From positions 3,286,001 to 3,350,000 of the forward strand of contig NZ_CP031356.1 of NCBI RefSeq assembly GCF_003355475.1: DNA of 64,000 nt, read 5' to 3'. The translations under genes were made by a program, and so were the position numbers. The notes under the pieces were generated by a model. It made no database searches, had not been told where the DNA came from, and saw only the letters and a program-made list of their open reading frames with translations. Within the stretch, counting starts at the first letter, position 1. Every line of letters begins with the position of its first letter. This document shows, one piece after another, positions 51,066-58,467 of this stretch. The stretch comes from Brachybacterium saurashtrense. GTDB taxonomy: Bacteria > Actinomycetota > Actinomycetes > Actinomycetales > Dermabacteraceae.

Positions 51066-52018
51066 TCGAGATCACTCCTGTCGAAGCGCTTCTGGATCAG
51101 GGCGATGGCCAGAAGGATCACCATCAGCACCATCGAGGCGGCGCTCGCATATCCGATCTTCGACTGCTCGAAACCGGTCTTGTAGATGTACTGGACGATG
51201 AGGACGTTCGAAGTCCCCGGTCCGCCGCCGTTGAGCGCCTGGATCATCGCGAACTCCTTCATGGCACCGATCGTCCCCAGCAGGATCACCATGAAAGAGG
51301 TGGGGCGGAGCAGCGGCCAGGTGATGCGGACGAATCGCGTGACGGGTCCCGCGCCGTCCAGGGATGCCGCTTCCAGGTACGACGAGGGGACATTCCGCAT
51401 CGCCGCCATGAACAGCAGCATCGAGAAGGCGGTCCCTCCCCAGGAACCGGCGAGGATCACCACGAGGAGTGCGAGGTTCGGATCCGCCGCCCAGTGCAGA
51501 GGGTTCAGCCCTGCGGAGGAGAGCAGGTAGTTCACCAGGCCGAAGTTCTCCCCGAACAGCCAGCGGAAGATCACGCCCGTGACGATCGGCGAGACGAGCC
51601 AGGGGAAGAAGAAGATCACCTGTGCGACCGTGGTGCCCTTGGCGTGCCGCGAGACGAGGAGCGCGCTCACGAACAGGGAGAGGAAGTACCCGAAGGGCAC
51701 CGCGACCGCGGTGTACAGGAAGGTGCGGAGCAGGCTCGTGTAGAAATCGGAGTCGGCCAGCAGAGCGCTGTAGTTCTCGATCCCGACGAACTCCGCATCG
51801 CCGTAGCCGCGGTAGTCCGTGAAGGAGTACAGGACCCCGAGGGCGGCAGGGCCGACGAAGAAGAGGCAGAAGAGCACGAACGCCGGCAGGAGGAAGACGG
51901 CGGCGACGAGGCCGCGTCGTCTCCGCTCGCGAACGGCATTGGGCCGCCTGGCCCCGTCGCCGGCCCGGACAGGGCCGGCGACAGGGGAGGCGTCGGTGGG
52001 CGAGGTGAGCGTGGGCAT
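51062..52018 (-). CDS. Carbohydrate ABC transporter permease (MalF/UgpA type)
   Basis: A 318-aa permease with six probable helices after a Pro/Ala-rich N-terminus. LVAAVFLLPAFVLFCLFFVGPAALGVLYSFTDYRGYGDAEFVGIENY is typical of the family, and the contact loop reads SYLEAASLDGAGPVTRFVRITWPLLRPTSF. I chose ATG 52018, four bases after the binding-protein stop; upstream residues in the open frame run through that gene. Its last codons contain a sequence identical to the LacI operator (51081-51094), right at the junction to the next gene. Confidence 0.92.
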   Translation of the reverse strand: MPTLTSPTDASPVAGPVRAGDGARRPNAVRERRRRGLVAAVFLLPAFVLFCLFFVGPAALGVLYSFTDYRGYGDAEFVGIENYSALLADSDFYTSLLRTFLYTAVAVPFGYFLSLFVSALLVSRHAKGTTVAQVIFFFPWLVSPIVTGVIFRWLFGENFGLVNYLLSSAGLNPLHWAADPNLALLVVILAGSWGGTAFSMLLFMAAMRNVPSSYLEAASLDGAGPVTRFVRITWPLLRPTSFMVILLGTIGAMKEFAMIQALNGGGPGTSNVLIVQYIYKTGFEQSKIGYASAASMVLMVILLAIALIQKRFDRSDLE

Positions 52019-52022
52019 CGGC

Positions 52023-53294
52023 TCAGGCAAGGCTCTCGTTGAGCTGTGCGAGGGCGTTCTCGACGACCTCCTCGGCAGAGATGTCACCCGAGATCGCCTT
52101 GACCGTCTCGTCCCGCAGCGGGTCTCCGCTGAGCGGCGCCGCGGTGCCCGAGACCTGGAGGGCGAGGTCGCGCTCCTTGATCTGCCCGACGAACGCCGGC
52201 GACCCGGCGATCGCCGCGTTGTAGAGGTCGAAGTCCTCCTGGCGTGCGTCGTAGGAGACCTCGACGCCTTCGGTGGCCGGCAGGAAGCCCGCGATGCGGG
52301 AGATCTCCGCGTAGTTCTCCGGGGAGTAGAGCCACCTCACGAAGTCCAGCGCCTGCTCCTCCTGGCCCGTGCCCTCGAAGACGACGATCTGGGCAGCGGC
52401 GCCGAAGTTCGTGGCCTGATCGGGCTGAGCGGGCATGGGCACGCTGATCCATTCGAAGTCGGCGATGTTCTCGACGAAGTCCGCGATCTGCCACGAGCCC
52501 GAGTAGTAGGCGGCGATCTGTCCCGTCTTGAACATCGCGTTGGGATCCTCCTCCGTGAGCCAGACGGAGCGAGGCATGACCTCGTCGTCGTTCATCGCGA
52601 TGAAGCGTTCGAGGGCGCCGGCGGTGCCGTCGTTCGCAACGTACTCGGAGAGGTCATCCGTGAGCGCCAGGCCCTCGGAGCCGTTCTGGTAGAGGAAACT
52701 GCTCAGGCGGTGCGAACTGCGATCCATCGTGAGGGAGAACCGGATGCCGGTCGCCTCACGAACGGTGCGTGCGGACTCGAGGAACTCATCCCATGTCCAC
52801 ACATTGTCGTCGAACGACGTGGGGTACTCGACGCCGGCTTCGTCCCACAGGTCCTTGTTGAGGAACATGCCCACGGCGGTGAGGTCGCTCGGAAGCGCGG
52901 GGATCTTTCCGTCCTCGTCCGCTGCGTACATTCCCTCGATAGGCTTCACCTCGGCCGCGATGTCGGCGAGATCCACGGTGCGATCCAGCCAGACAGGGTC
53001 CACCGAGGGCATGCGGCCGATGGCGGGAAGGTCGTTCGCCTGCGCGGCATTGCGCACCTTGGTCTGCAGGTCGTCGTAGGGAACGTCGACGATCTCGACC
53101 ACGACCCCTGTCTCCTCCTGGTACTTCTCTGCCATGGTGGCGTATCCGCCGCCCTGGTTCGCATCGCCGGAGAGGATGAACTGGAGCGGGGCGTCCGTCG
53201 AGCCGGAGGAATTCCCTCCGCAGGCGGCGACTGTCGGGACGGCCGCGGTGGCGAGGCCGGCGGCAAGCAGGGTGCGACGATTCAATGCGGGCAT
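52023..53294 (-). CDS. Sugar ABC transporter substrate-binding lipoprotein
   Basis: A 423-aa family-1 solute-binding protein. The signal MPALNRRTLLAAGLATAAV ends in a lipobox with Cys25 (TVAACGGN). The mature part shows QFILSGDANQGGGYATMAEKYQEETGVVVEIVDVPYDDLQTKV, KIPALPSDLTAVGMFLNKDLWDEAGVEYP and EEQALDFVRWLYSPENYAEI. The ligand is unknown. It is the first gene of importer 3 (two permeases and the putative lyase follow). ATG 53294 has GGAG upstream; the longer open frame begins in non-coding DNA. A relaxed LacI operator overlaps its -35. Confidence 0.92.
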   Translation of the reverse strand: MPALNRRTLLAAGLATAAVPTVAACGGNSSGSTDAPLQFILSGDANQGGGYATMAEKYQEETGVVVEIVDVPYDDLQTKVRNAAQANDLPAIGRMPSVDPVWLDRTVDLADIAAEVKPIEGMYAADEDGKIPALPSDLTAVGMFLNKDLWDEAGVEYPTSFDDNVWTWDEFLESARTVREATGIRFSLTMDRSSHRLSSFLYQNGSEGLALTDDLSEYVANDGTAGALERFIAMNDDEVMPRSVWLTEEDPNAMFKTGQIAAYYSGSWQIADFVENIADFEWISVPMPAQPDQATNFGAAAQIVVFEGTGQEEQALDFVRWLYSPENYAEISRIAGFLPATEGVEVSYDARQEDFDLYNAAIAGSPAFVGQIKERDLALQVSGTAAPLSGDPLRDETVKAISGDISAEEVVENALAQLNESLA

Positions 53295-53397
53295 GGGGCT
53301 CTCCTCGGTGGACTGCGCTTCATTGACGCGGCCATCGCTCCCTCGCCGAATGGCGGTGACGGGGAGCGGGGCATGTCCACACATAGTCCGCTCGATG

Positions 53398-53421
53398 CAG
53401 AGAGATTGTCAAGCGCTTTCC
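53398..53421 (-). promoter_or_regulatory. Importer 3 promoter: relaxed operator overlapping -35 TTGACA
   Basis: On the minus strand GAAAGCGCTTGACA joins an AAGCGCTT half-palindrome (53411-53418) to a consensus -35 TTGACA. GACTAT is 18 bp downstream as a weak -10. The overlap suits repression by the LacI protein at 47.2 kb. Confidence 0.6.
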
Positions 53422-53642
53422 GGTCACAGTCTCAACGTTGCAGGTGTCGAGGGTGGCTCCGAGGTCCGGATGCGGGGCGTCGCGGTCCGGCGGTGAGGCG
53501 TCGCGATCCGGCGGTGAGGCTTCGCGATCCGGACCCGTGGCCGTGGCCGCCCCGAGCGGAAGACGGCTGGGCGACCTGGGCCGCAGGCCGCTCTCGGAGC
53601 TCTCCGCGCCTGGCGTGAGGGCTCCTGACGCCCCCCACCTCC
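53422..53642. repeat. Intergenic region with 21-bp repeats
   Basis: At about 53475-53535, GCGTCGCGATCCGGCGGTGAG recurs nearly three times with single-base changes. The rest of the gap to the ATP-grasp gene has no visible gene. It separates the importer 3 promoter from the 3' end of the ATP-grasp gene. Confidence 0.6.
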
Positions 53643-54533
53643 TCACACCCGCCGCAGGATCGCCTCCGCGAAGGTCTCCACTACCTCGGGCACGAGGTGC
53701 AGGTTGAAGGTGGGTTCGAACAGCTCCGCCTCGAGCAGCACCAGGCCGTGGGCGGCGGAGTCGACCATGTCGATGCGGGCGTAGAGCGGGGCGGGCAGTC
53801 CGGTGGCGTCGGCGACCGCGTCGAGCACCCGTCGGGCGAACGCGCGCTCCGCCTCGCCCGCCTCCACCAGCTGCGGGTTCTCCTGGTACACGCCGCCGCG
53901 CAGGCCGCCGCCGCGGGCCAGCAGCGCGCCCTTGGCGACGGCGTGGGTGACCGCTCCGTCGAGCGTGTACAGCGCCTTCTCCCGCCCGGAGGAGAGCTCC
54001 TCGATCTCTGGCTGCAGCATCAGGGTGCCCCGCTCGGCGAGGATCGTGCGGGCCTGGTCCGCGGCGGCGGGGTCGTCGCGACCGAAGAGCCCGGTGAGGC
54101 GCGATCCGGCGCCGACGGACGGTTTGACCACCACGTGCGCGTCGGCCGGGAACTCCTCGAGGGCCGCGGTGAACGTCCCCTCCTCGTGGTGGTAGCTGGT
54201 GGGCACCACCGCGATGCCTGCGGCCTCGAGTGCGGAGAGGTAGCGCTTGTCCATGTTCCAGCGCACCAGCTCGGGCTCGTTGAGCACCCGGGTGAGGGCG
54301 CTCGCGCGGGTGAGCCAGGCGTCGAACTCGGCGGGCCGCTCGGAGTAGTCCCAGGGACTGCGGATCACCACCAGGTCGTACCCGGCCCAGTCCACCGAGG
54401 CGTCCCGCCACACCAGCGCCTCGGCGTCGACGCTCCGTGCCCGCAGCGCCGCCACGAGGGGGCGGCTGTCCCGTTCCGGATCCGCGGCGGTGAAGAAGTC
54501 GGGGCGCGTGGTGAGGATGCCGATCCGGGTCAT
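53643..54533 (-). CDS. ATP-grasp domain protein (DcsG/RimK-like ligase)
   Basis: A 296-aa ATP-grasp enzyme. Marker segments are LVVIRSPWDYSERPAEFDAWL, NMDKRYLSALEAAGIAVVPTSY, HVVVKPSVGAGSRLTGLF (nucleotide lysine and glycine loop), LMLQPEIEELSSGREKALYTLDG and LYARIDMVDSAAHGLVLLEAELFEP, where the last acidic residues bind magnesium. The pattern is close to the cycloserine-pathway ligase DcsG and its many unstudied relatives. It would join a carboxylate to an amine or close a ring using ATP; the substrate is unknown. It stands alone and has a leaderless-type promoter (TAGTGT seven bases before ATG 54533). Confidence 0.82.
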   Translation of the reverse strand: MTRIGILTTRPDFFTAADPERDSRPLVAALRARSVDAEALVWRDASVDWAGYDLVVIRSPWDYSERPAEFDAWLTRASALTRVLNEPELVRWNMDKRYLSALEAAGIAVVPTSYHHEEGTFTAALEEFPADAHVVVKPSVGAGSRLTGLFGRDDPAAADQARTILAERGTLMLQPEIEELSSGREKALYTLDGAVTHAVAKGALLARGGGLRGGVYQENPQLVEAGEAERAFARRVLDAVADATGLPAPLYARIDMVDSAAHGLVLLEAELFEPTFNLHLVPEVVETFAEAILRRV

Positions 54534-54569
54534 GGGTCCGACACTAGCCGGTGAACAGGGCCCTCTCGA
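54534..54569 (-). promoter_or_regulatory. Leaderless promoter of the ATP-grasp gene
   Basis: On the minus strand TCGAGA (54569-54564) and TAGTGT (54546-54541) are 17 bp apart. Only seven bases separate the -10 from ATG 54533, and there is no Shine-Dalgarno, so transcription probably starts at the A of the start codon. Confidence 0.7.
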
Positions 54570-54618
54570 CGGGGGTCGATGGGGGAGAGGAGGGTTGTGT
54601 GTCCGCGCGCCCGCACCG

Positions 54619-54647
54619 GTGGACGAAACGATGCCACGCGTGCAAGG
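54619..54647 (+). repeat. Intergenic conserved repeat, copy C
   Basis: The segment GACGAAACGATGCCACGCGT and the following GCAAGG match copies A and B near 21 kb with one deletion and several substitutions. Downstream, GGAGCGGCCCGTCGGCC occurs twice (about 54691 and 54722). Confidence 0.65.
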
Positions 54648-54755
54648 ACGCGCATACCGCTGCCGCCGCCGTGGCTCGCTGCATCCGCCCGGAGCGGCCC
54701 GTCGGCCCGCGCCACCCGCCCGGAGCGGCCCGTCGGCCTGCGGCACCCGCCCGGC

Positions 54756-55778
54756 TCAGCCCCGGGGGCCCACGCCGCTCAGCCGGTACGCCTCCTTCAG
54801 GATCTCCAGCGAGGCCATCGCCTGCTGCGGCCCGATCCAGAACGGCTCCGGCTCCGCCAGGCGGGCGTGGAAGTCGCGGATCAGCAGCTCGTGGGAGACG
54901 CCCCAGTAGGAGCGGCCGCCGGAGGTGACCGAGCGCTCGCCCAGGGTGTCCACCCGCCCGTCGGCCCAGCGGATCGTGAGCCCGCCGTCGGTGCCGCCGC
55001 GCAGCGTGACGTAGGCGTTCTCGCAGTCCAGCTCGATCTCCACCGGCCGGTGCTGCGGAGCGGTGAGCGTGGCGTAGAACGAGGTGGTGATCCCGCCGGG
55101 ATGGTGGAGCAGCAGCTCGGCGGTGTCCTCCACCTCGATGACGTCGCCGTACTTGCGGGTCGCGACGTGGCCGTCGGTGCGCTCCACCCCGCCCAGCAGC
55201 CATTGCACCAGGTCCAGGGTGTGGATCGCCTGGTTGATGAGCAGCCCGCCGCCGGAGCCCGCCCATGTGCCGCGCCAGGGCTTGGCCCGGTAGTACTCCG
55301 CCGTGCGGGTCCACACCACCGACGCCCAGGCACCCCGCACCGCCCCCAGCTCCCCGGAGCGCAGCATCTGGTGCAGACGCTGGCTGGCCAGGTTGTAGCG
55401 GTTCTGGAAGCAGATGCCCACCTTCGGGCCGTCCGTCGGCGCAGCGGCGAGGGCATCCACCAGGCGCCGGCCCTCCTCCAGGGTGTGGGCGAGCGGCTTC
55501 TCCTGCAGCACGTGCACGCCCGCCGCGAGCGCGGTGAGGGAGGGGTCGATGTGGGCATCGTGCGGCGTGGTGACGTGCACGGCGACCGGTCCGACGCCGT
55601 CGATCAGCTCCTGGGTGCTCGCGAAGCCCGGCACCCCGGTGGCCTCGACGGCGCGGGCCAGGGCCTGCGGGTCGGTGTCCGCCACGCCCACCAGCTCCAG
55701 GCCCTCGATGTCCCGGATCGCCTCGAAGTGGACCACGGAGACGTCCCCGCATCCGATCACGCCGATGCGCACGGTCAT
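54756..55778 (-). CDS. Gfo/Idh/MocA-family oxidoreductase
   Basis: A 340-aa dehydrogenase. The Rossmann motif is RIGVIGCGDVSVVHFEAI and the signature block is GVHVLQEKPLAHT. The substrate domain shows GTWAGSGGGLLINQAIHTLDLVQWLLGG, with the catalytic His in the NQAIHTLDL block. Members oxidise sugars or cyclitols. It is divergent from a sodium:solute symporter over a 522-bp region with two operator-like repeats. The symporter may import its substrate. ATG 55778 has GAGGAGGAGG upstream. Confidence 0.88.
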   Translation of the reverse strand: MTVRIGVIGCGDVSVVHFEAIRDIEGLELVGVADTDPQALARAVEATGVPGFASTQELIDGVGPVAVHVTTPHDAHIDPSLTALAAGVHVLQEKPLAHTLEEGRRLVDALAAAPTDGPKVGICFQNRYNLASQRLHQMLRSGELGAVRGAWASVVWTRTAEYYRAKPWRGTWAGSGGGLLINQAIHTLDLVQWLLGGVERTDGHVATRKYGDVIEVEDTAELLLHHPGGITTSFYATLTAPQHRPVEIELDCENAYVTLRGGTDGGLTIRWADGRVDTLGERSVTSGGRSYWGVSHELLIRDFHARLAEPEPFWIGPQQAMASLEILKEAYRLSGVGPRG

Positions 55779-55948
55779 CCTCGTCCTCCTCCTCGCGGCC
55801 GACGGTCCGGCCCGTCTCGATCCTGCTCACTGTACGGGCGGCTCGGACCCGGCGCTCGTGGATGCCGCCTGATGCCGCGGGTTGCCGGGAAGGGGCCCGT
55901 CGCGAAGGGCCCCACCCGCCGAGTGCATCAGCATGCATCGTGATCGCG

Positions 55949-55977
55949 ATCGTATGCGCCATCCGTTTGTCTGACAA
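55949..55977 (-). promoter_or_regulatory. Dehydrogenase promoter with GntR-type operator TTGTCTGACAA
   Basis: On the minus strand TTGTCA (55977-55972) and TACGAT (55954-55949) are 17 bp apart. TTGTC-T-GACAA (55967-55977) is a perfect palindrome over the -35, a form seen at GntR (FCD) family sites. No GntR gene is in the window. Confidence 0.62.
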
Positions 55978-56015
55978 TCGGTTTATGCGCCCTGACCTGC
56001 GAGAGTGACCTGATA

Positions 56016-56060
56016 GTTACCTTCGGACTGGTAACCCTGCCCCTGCTGTGCGACTATCTA
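56016..56060 (+). promoter_or_regulatory. Symporter upstream inverted repeat and possible -10
   Basis: GTTACC (56016-56021) and GGTAAC (56030-56035) form a perfect inverted repeat with eight bases between. TATCTA (56055-56060) is a possible -10 downstream of it. The site would suit an activator or repressor of the symporter. The 240 bp that follow to the start codon hold no other gene. Confidence 0.45.
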
Positions 56061-56300
56061 TGCGGCTCCCGGTGCGACAGCGCCGCGGTGCGCCCTGCAC
56101 GGGCGCGGACCGACGGGTGCCGCCCCCTCCCCGGAGCAGGTGCACGGCACCGCCCGGGTCGACGCGGGGCGGCCGGCGTCGCGGGGGTCGAACGCCGGTC
56201 GGCCCGACGCAGGGGCGCCACGAGCCCTGTGCGCACTCGCGCGCCTCGCGGAGACCGGATGCACGTGAAGAACGGTTTGTCCGCGACGAAAGGAAGTCCA

Positions 56301-58013
56301 GTGCCGCCCGCAGGCGAGATCGCACAGCTCGGAATCATCGGAGTGATCCTGCTTCTGCTCCTGTTCTACGGGGGCACGATGTGGATGTCGGTCGCGATCT
56401 CCCGCAAGAAGGAGAACGCCGACGACTACATGACCGCCGGCAACAGCATCGGCTTCGGCGTCTCCGCCGCCTCGATGACCGCCACCTGGATCTGGGCCTC
56501 CTCCATGTACGCCTCGGTGACCGCGGGCTACACGTACGGCGTCTCCGGCCCCATCCACTACGGCCTCTGGGGTGCGCTGATGATCCTGTTCATCTACCCC
56601 TTCGGCAAGCGGATCCGCTCCGTCGCGCCGCGCGCCCACACCCTCGCCGAGGTGATGTACGCCCGGCACGGCCGCTCCTCGCAGCTGATGCTCGCCGGCT
56701 CCAACGTGCTCGGCTCCGTCATCTCGCTCACCTCGAACTTCATCGCCGGCGGCGCGATCATCTCGATGCTCTCCCCGCTCAGCTTCGGCGCGGGCATCCT
56801 CATCATCGCCGGCGGCGTGCTGATGTACACCCTGTGGTCCGGCTTCCGCGCCTCCGTGCTCACCGACTTCACGCAGGTGATGGCGATGCTGGGCGCCGCG
56901 GTGATCATCATCCCCGCGGTGTTCTTCCTCGCCGGCGGCCCCTCGATGTTCACCGAGGGCGTGGCCAGCGGGAACGTCACCCCGCAGCAGGAGACCTTCT
57001 TCTCCTCCGACGCGTTCATGAACCAGGGCGCCCCGTACATCGCCGCCGTGCTGGCCTACGCGATCGGCAACCAGACCATCGCCCAGCGCCTGTTCGCCGT
57101 GCGCGAGGACCTCATCAAGCCCACCTTCATCACCGCCACCATCGGCTACGGCGCCACCGTGATCGGCGTGGGCATGCTGGGCGTGATGGCGCTGTACCTG
57201 GGCGTGCAGCCCACCGGCGGCGACGTCAACAACCTGATGCCGCAGATGGTGGGCACCTACCTGCCCGTGGCCCTGGTGGCGCTGGCCTTCGTGATGATCG
57301 TCGGCTCGCTCTCCTCCACCGCGGACTCCGATCTCGCGGCCCTCAGCTCGATCGTGATGACCGACGTGTACGGCCAGTCCGTGGGCCGCAAGAACGTGAA
57401 CCCCAAGCTCATGCTGCTGATCGGTCGGGTCACGATGATCGTGGCCACCGGGCTCGCCCTCTACTTCGCCACCGCGAAGTTCAACATCCTGGACCTGCTG
57501 GTGTTCGTGGGCGCCCTGTGGGGCTGCCTGGTGTTCCCGGTGATCGCCTCCTTCTACTGGAAGAAGGTCACCAACCTCGCCTTCAGCGTCTCCGTGGTCG
57601 CGGCGCTGGCGATCTTCCTGCCGGTGCGGTTCCAGTGGATCCCGCTCACCGGCGGCTGGGCGCTCCTGGTGGAGCTGCTCGCCGTGGTCGGCGTGGGCGT
57701 GGTGCTCGGGATCATGGCCTTCGGCTTCTTCGGCCTGCGCCCGGCGATCATCGTCGGCGTGGTCGCGGCGCTGGCGGCCCTGCCCTTCGGCCTCTTCGCG
57801 CTGCGCGACTACGAGACCCTCTCCGGCTCCCTCGTCGCCTACGCCGTCTCCTTCCTGGTCTGCTACCTGATGAGCGTCCGCTCGACCCAGGACTTCGACT
57901 TCTCCGTGATCAAGAAGGTCACCGGCGACTTCGACGAGGAGACCCCCGCCGCCGAACCCACCACCGGGGATGACGACGACCGTGATCGCGTCGTCGCCGG
58001 CTCCGACCGCTGA
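56301..58013 (+). CDS. Sodium:solute symporter (SSS family)
   Basis: A 570-aa secondary transporter with about 13-15 helices. The N-terminal block MWMSVAISRKKENADDYMTAGNSIGFGVSAASMTATWIWASSMY, the QRLFAVRED segment and SLSSTADSDLAALSSIVMTDVY are standard for the SSS family (sodium-binding serines in the last). The acidic tail EETPAAEPTTGDDDD is cytoplasmic. I chose GTG 56301 behind AAAGGAA; ATG 56259 in the same frame, behind GGAGACCGG, would add 14 residues. Substrates in the family range from sugars to urea and carboxylates. A 39-aa membrane protein is encoded 37 bp downstream. Confidence 0.88.
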   Translation: MPPAGEIAQLGIIGVILLLLLFYGGTMWMSVAISRKKENADDYMTAGNSIGFGVSAASMTATWIWASSMYASVTAGYTYGVSGPIHYGLWGALMILFIYPFGKRIRSVAPRAHTLAEVMYARHGRSSQLMLAGSNVLGSVISLTSNFIAGGAIISMLSPLSFGAGILIIAGGVLMYTLWSGFRASVLTDFTQVMAMLGAAVIIIPAVFFLAGGPSMFTEGVASGNVTPQQETFFSSDAFMNQGAPYIAAVLAYAIGNQTIAQRLFAVREDLIKPTFITATIGYGATVIGVGMLGVMALYLGVQPTGGDVNNLMPQMVGTYLPVALVALAFVMIVGSLSSTADSDLAALSSIVMTDVYGQSVGRKNVNPKLMLLIGRVTMIVATGLALYFATAKFNILDLLVFVGALWGCLVFPVIASFYWKKVTNLAFSVSVVAALAIFLPVRFQWIPLTGGWALLVELLAVVGVGVVLGIMAFGFFGLRPAIIVGVVAALAALPFGLFALRDYETLSGSLVAYAVSFLVCYLMSVRSTQDFDFSVIKKVTGDFDEETPAAEPTTGDDDDRDRVVAGSDR

Positions 58014-58050
58014 GAACCCCGATTCCCCCACCTGCAAGAGGAGGACCCCC

Positions 58051-58170
58051 ATGCTCACCGTCTACGTGCTCATGTGGCCGCTGATCGTGCTCGGCGTGCT
58101 GATCGCCATCGCCGGCGGCTTCGCCAAGGACGTCAAGAAGGCCCGCGACGAGGGCCGCCCCGTCATCTGA
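58051..58170 (+). CDS. Small transporter subunit, 39 aa
   Basis: A 39-aa protein: one hydrophobic helix (VYVLMWPLIVLGVLIAIAGG) and a charged tail (DVKKARDEGRPVI). GAGGAGGA upstream of ATG 58051 shows it is translated. Short proteins of this form are repeatedly found directly after SSS transporter genes in Actinobacteria and are annotated as putative transporter small subunits. It probably binds the symporter in the membrane. Confidence 0.8.
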   Translation: MLTVYVLMWPLIVLGVLIAIAGGFAKDVKKARDEGRPVI

Positions 58171-58296
58171 CGGCACCCGGCCGGGCGGCAGCTCGAGCCA
58201 CCGGCCGGCCGTGCCGCCCCTCGGCGCCGGGCCGGCCGGGGCGCCACCTCGCGGGCCGGGCCGGCCGGGGCGCCGCCTCGCGGGTCGGGCCGGCGA
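58171..58296. repeat. GC-rich 30-bp tandem repeat
   Basis: GCCGGGCCGGCCGGGGCGCC followed by (A/G)CCTCGCGG occurs twice in tandem at about 58226-58285 with a partial third copy. No gene is visible. Confidence 0.6.
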
Positions 58297-58354
58297 AGAA
58301 ATGTCACGGGACGATCGATGCGCGTGCTCGCATCGATCGTCCCGTGACATTTCT
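58297..58354. terminator. Perfect 26-bp-stem hairpin between convergent genes
   Basis: Bases 58297-58322 pair without mismatch to 58329-58354 around the 6-base loop CGTGCT. The stem ends are AGAAAT and ATTTCT, so transcripts from either side end in a U-rich run. It separates the symporter unit from the convergent aldo/keto reductase gene, which fits a two-way terminator. The stem is about twice the usual length. Confidence 0.8.
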
Positions 58355-58467
58355 CTGTGCGGGAGGGGGAGGGGCCGCCCGCTGGGCGCCGGCAGCCGGG
58401 CCGCCCGCTAGGCCCCGGCAGCCGCGCCACCCCGCCGACCGTGCCGCGCTCCGGAGGCGATGCGCCC

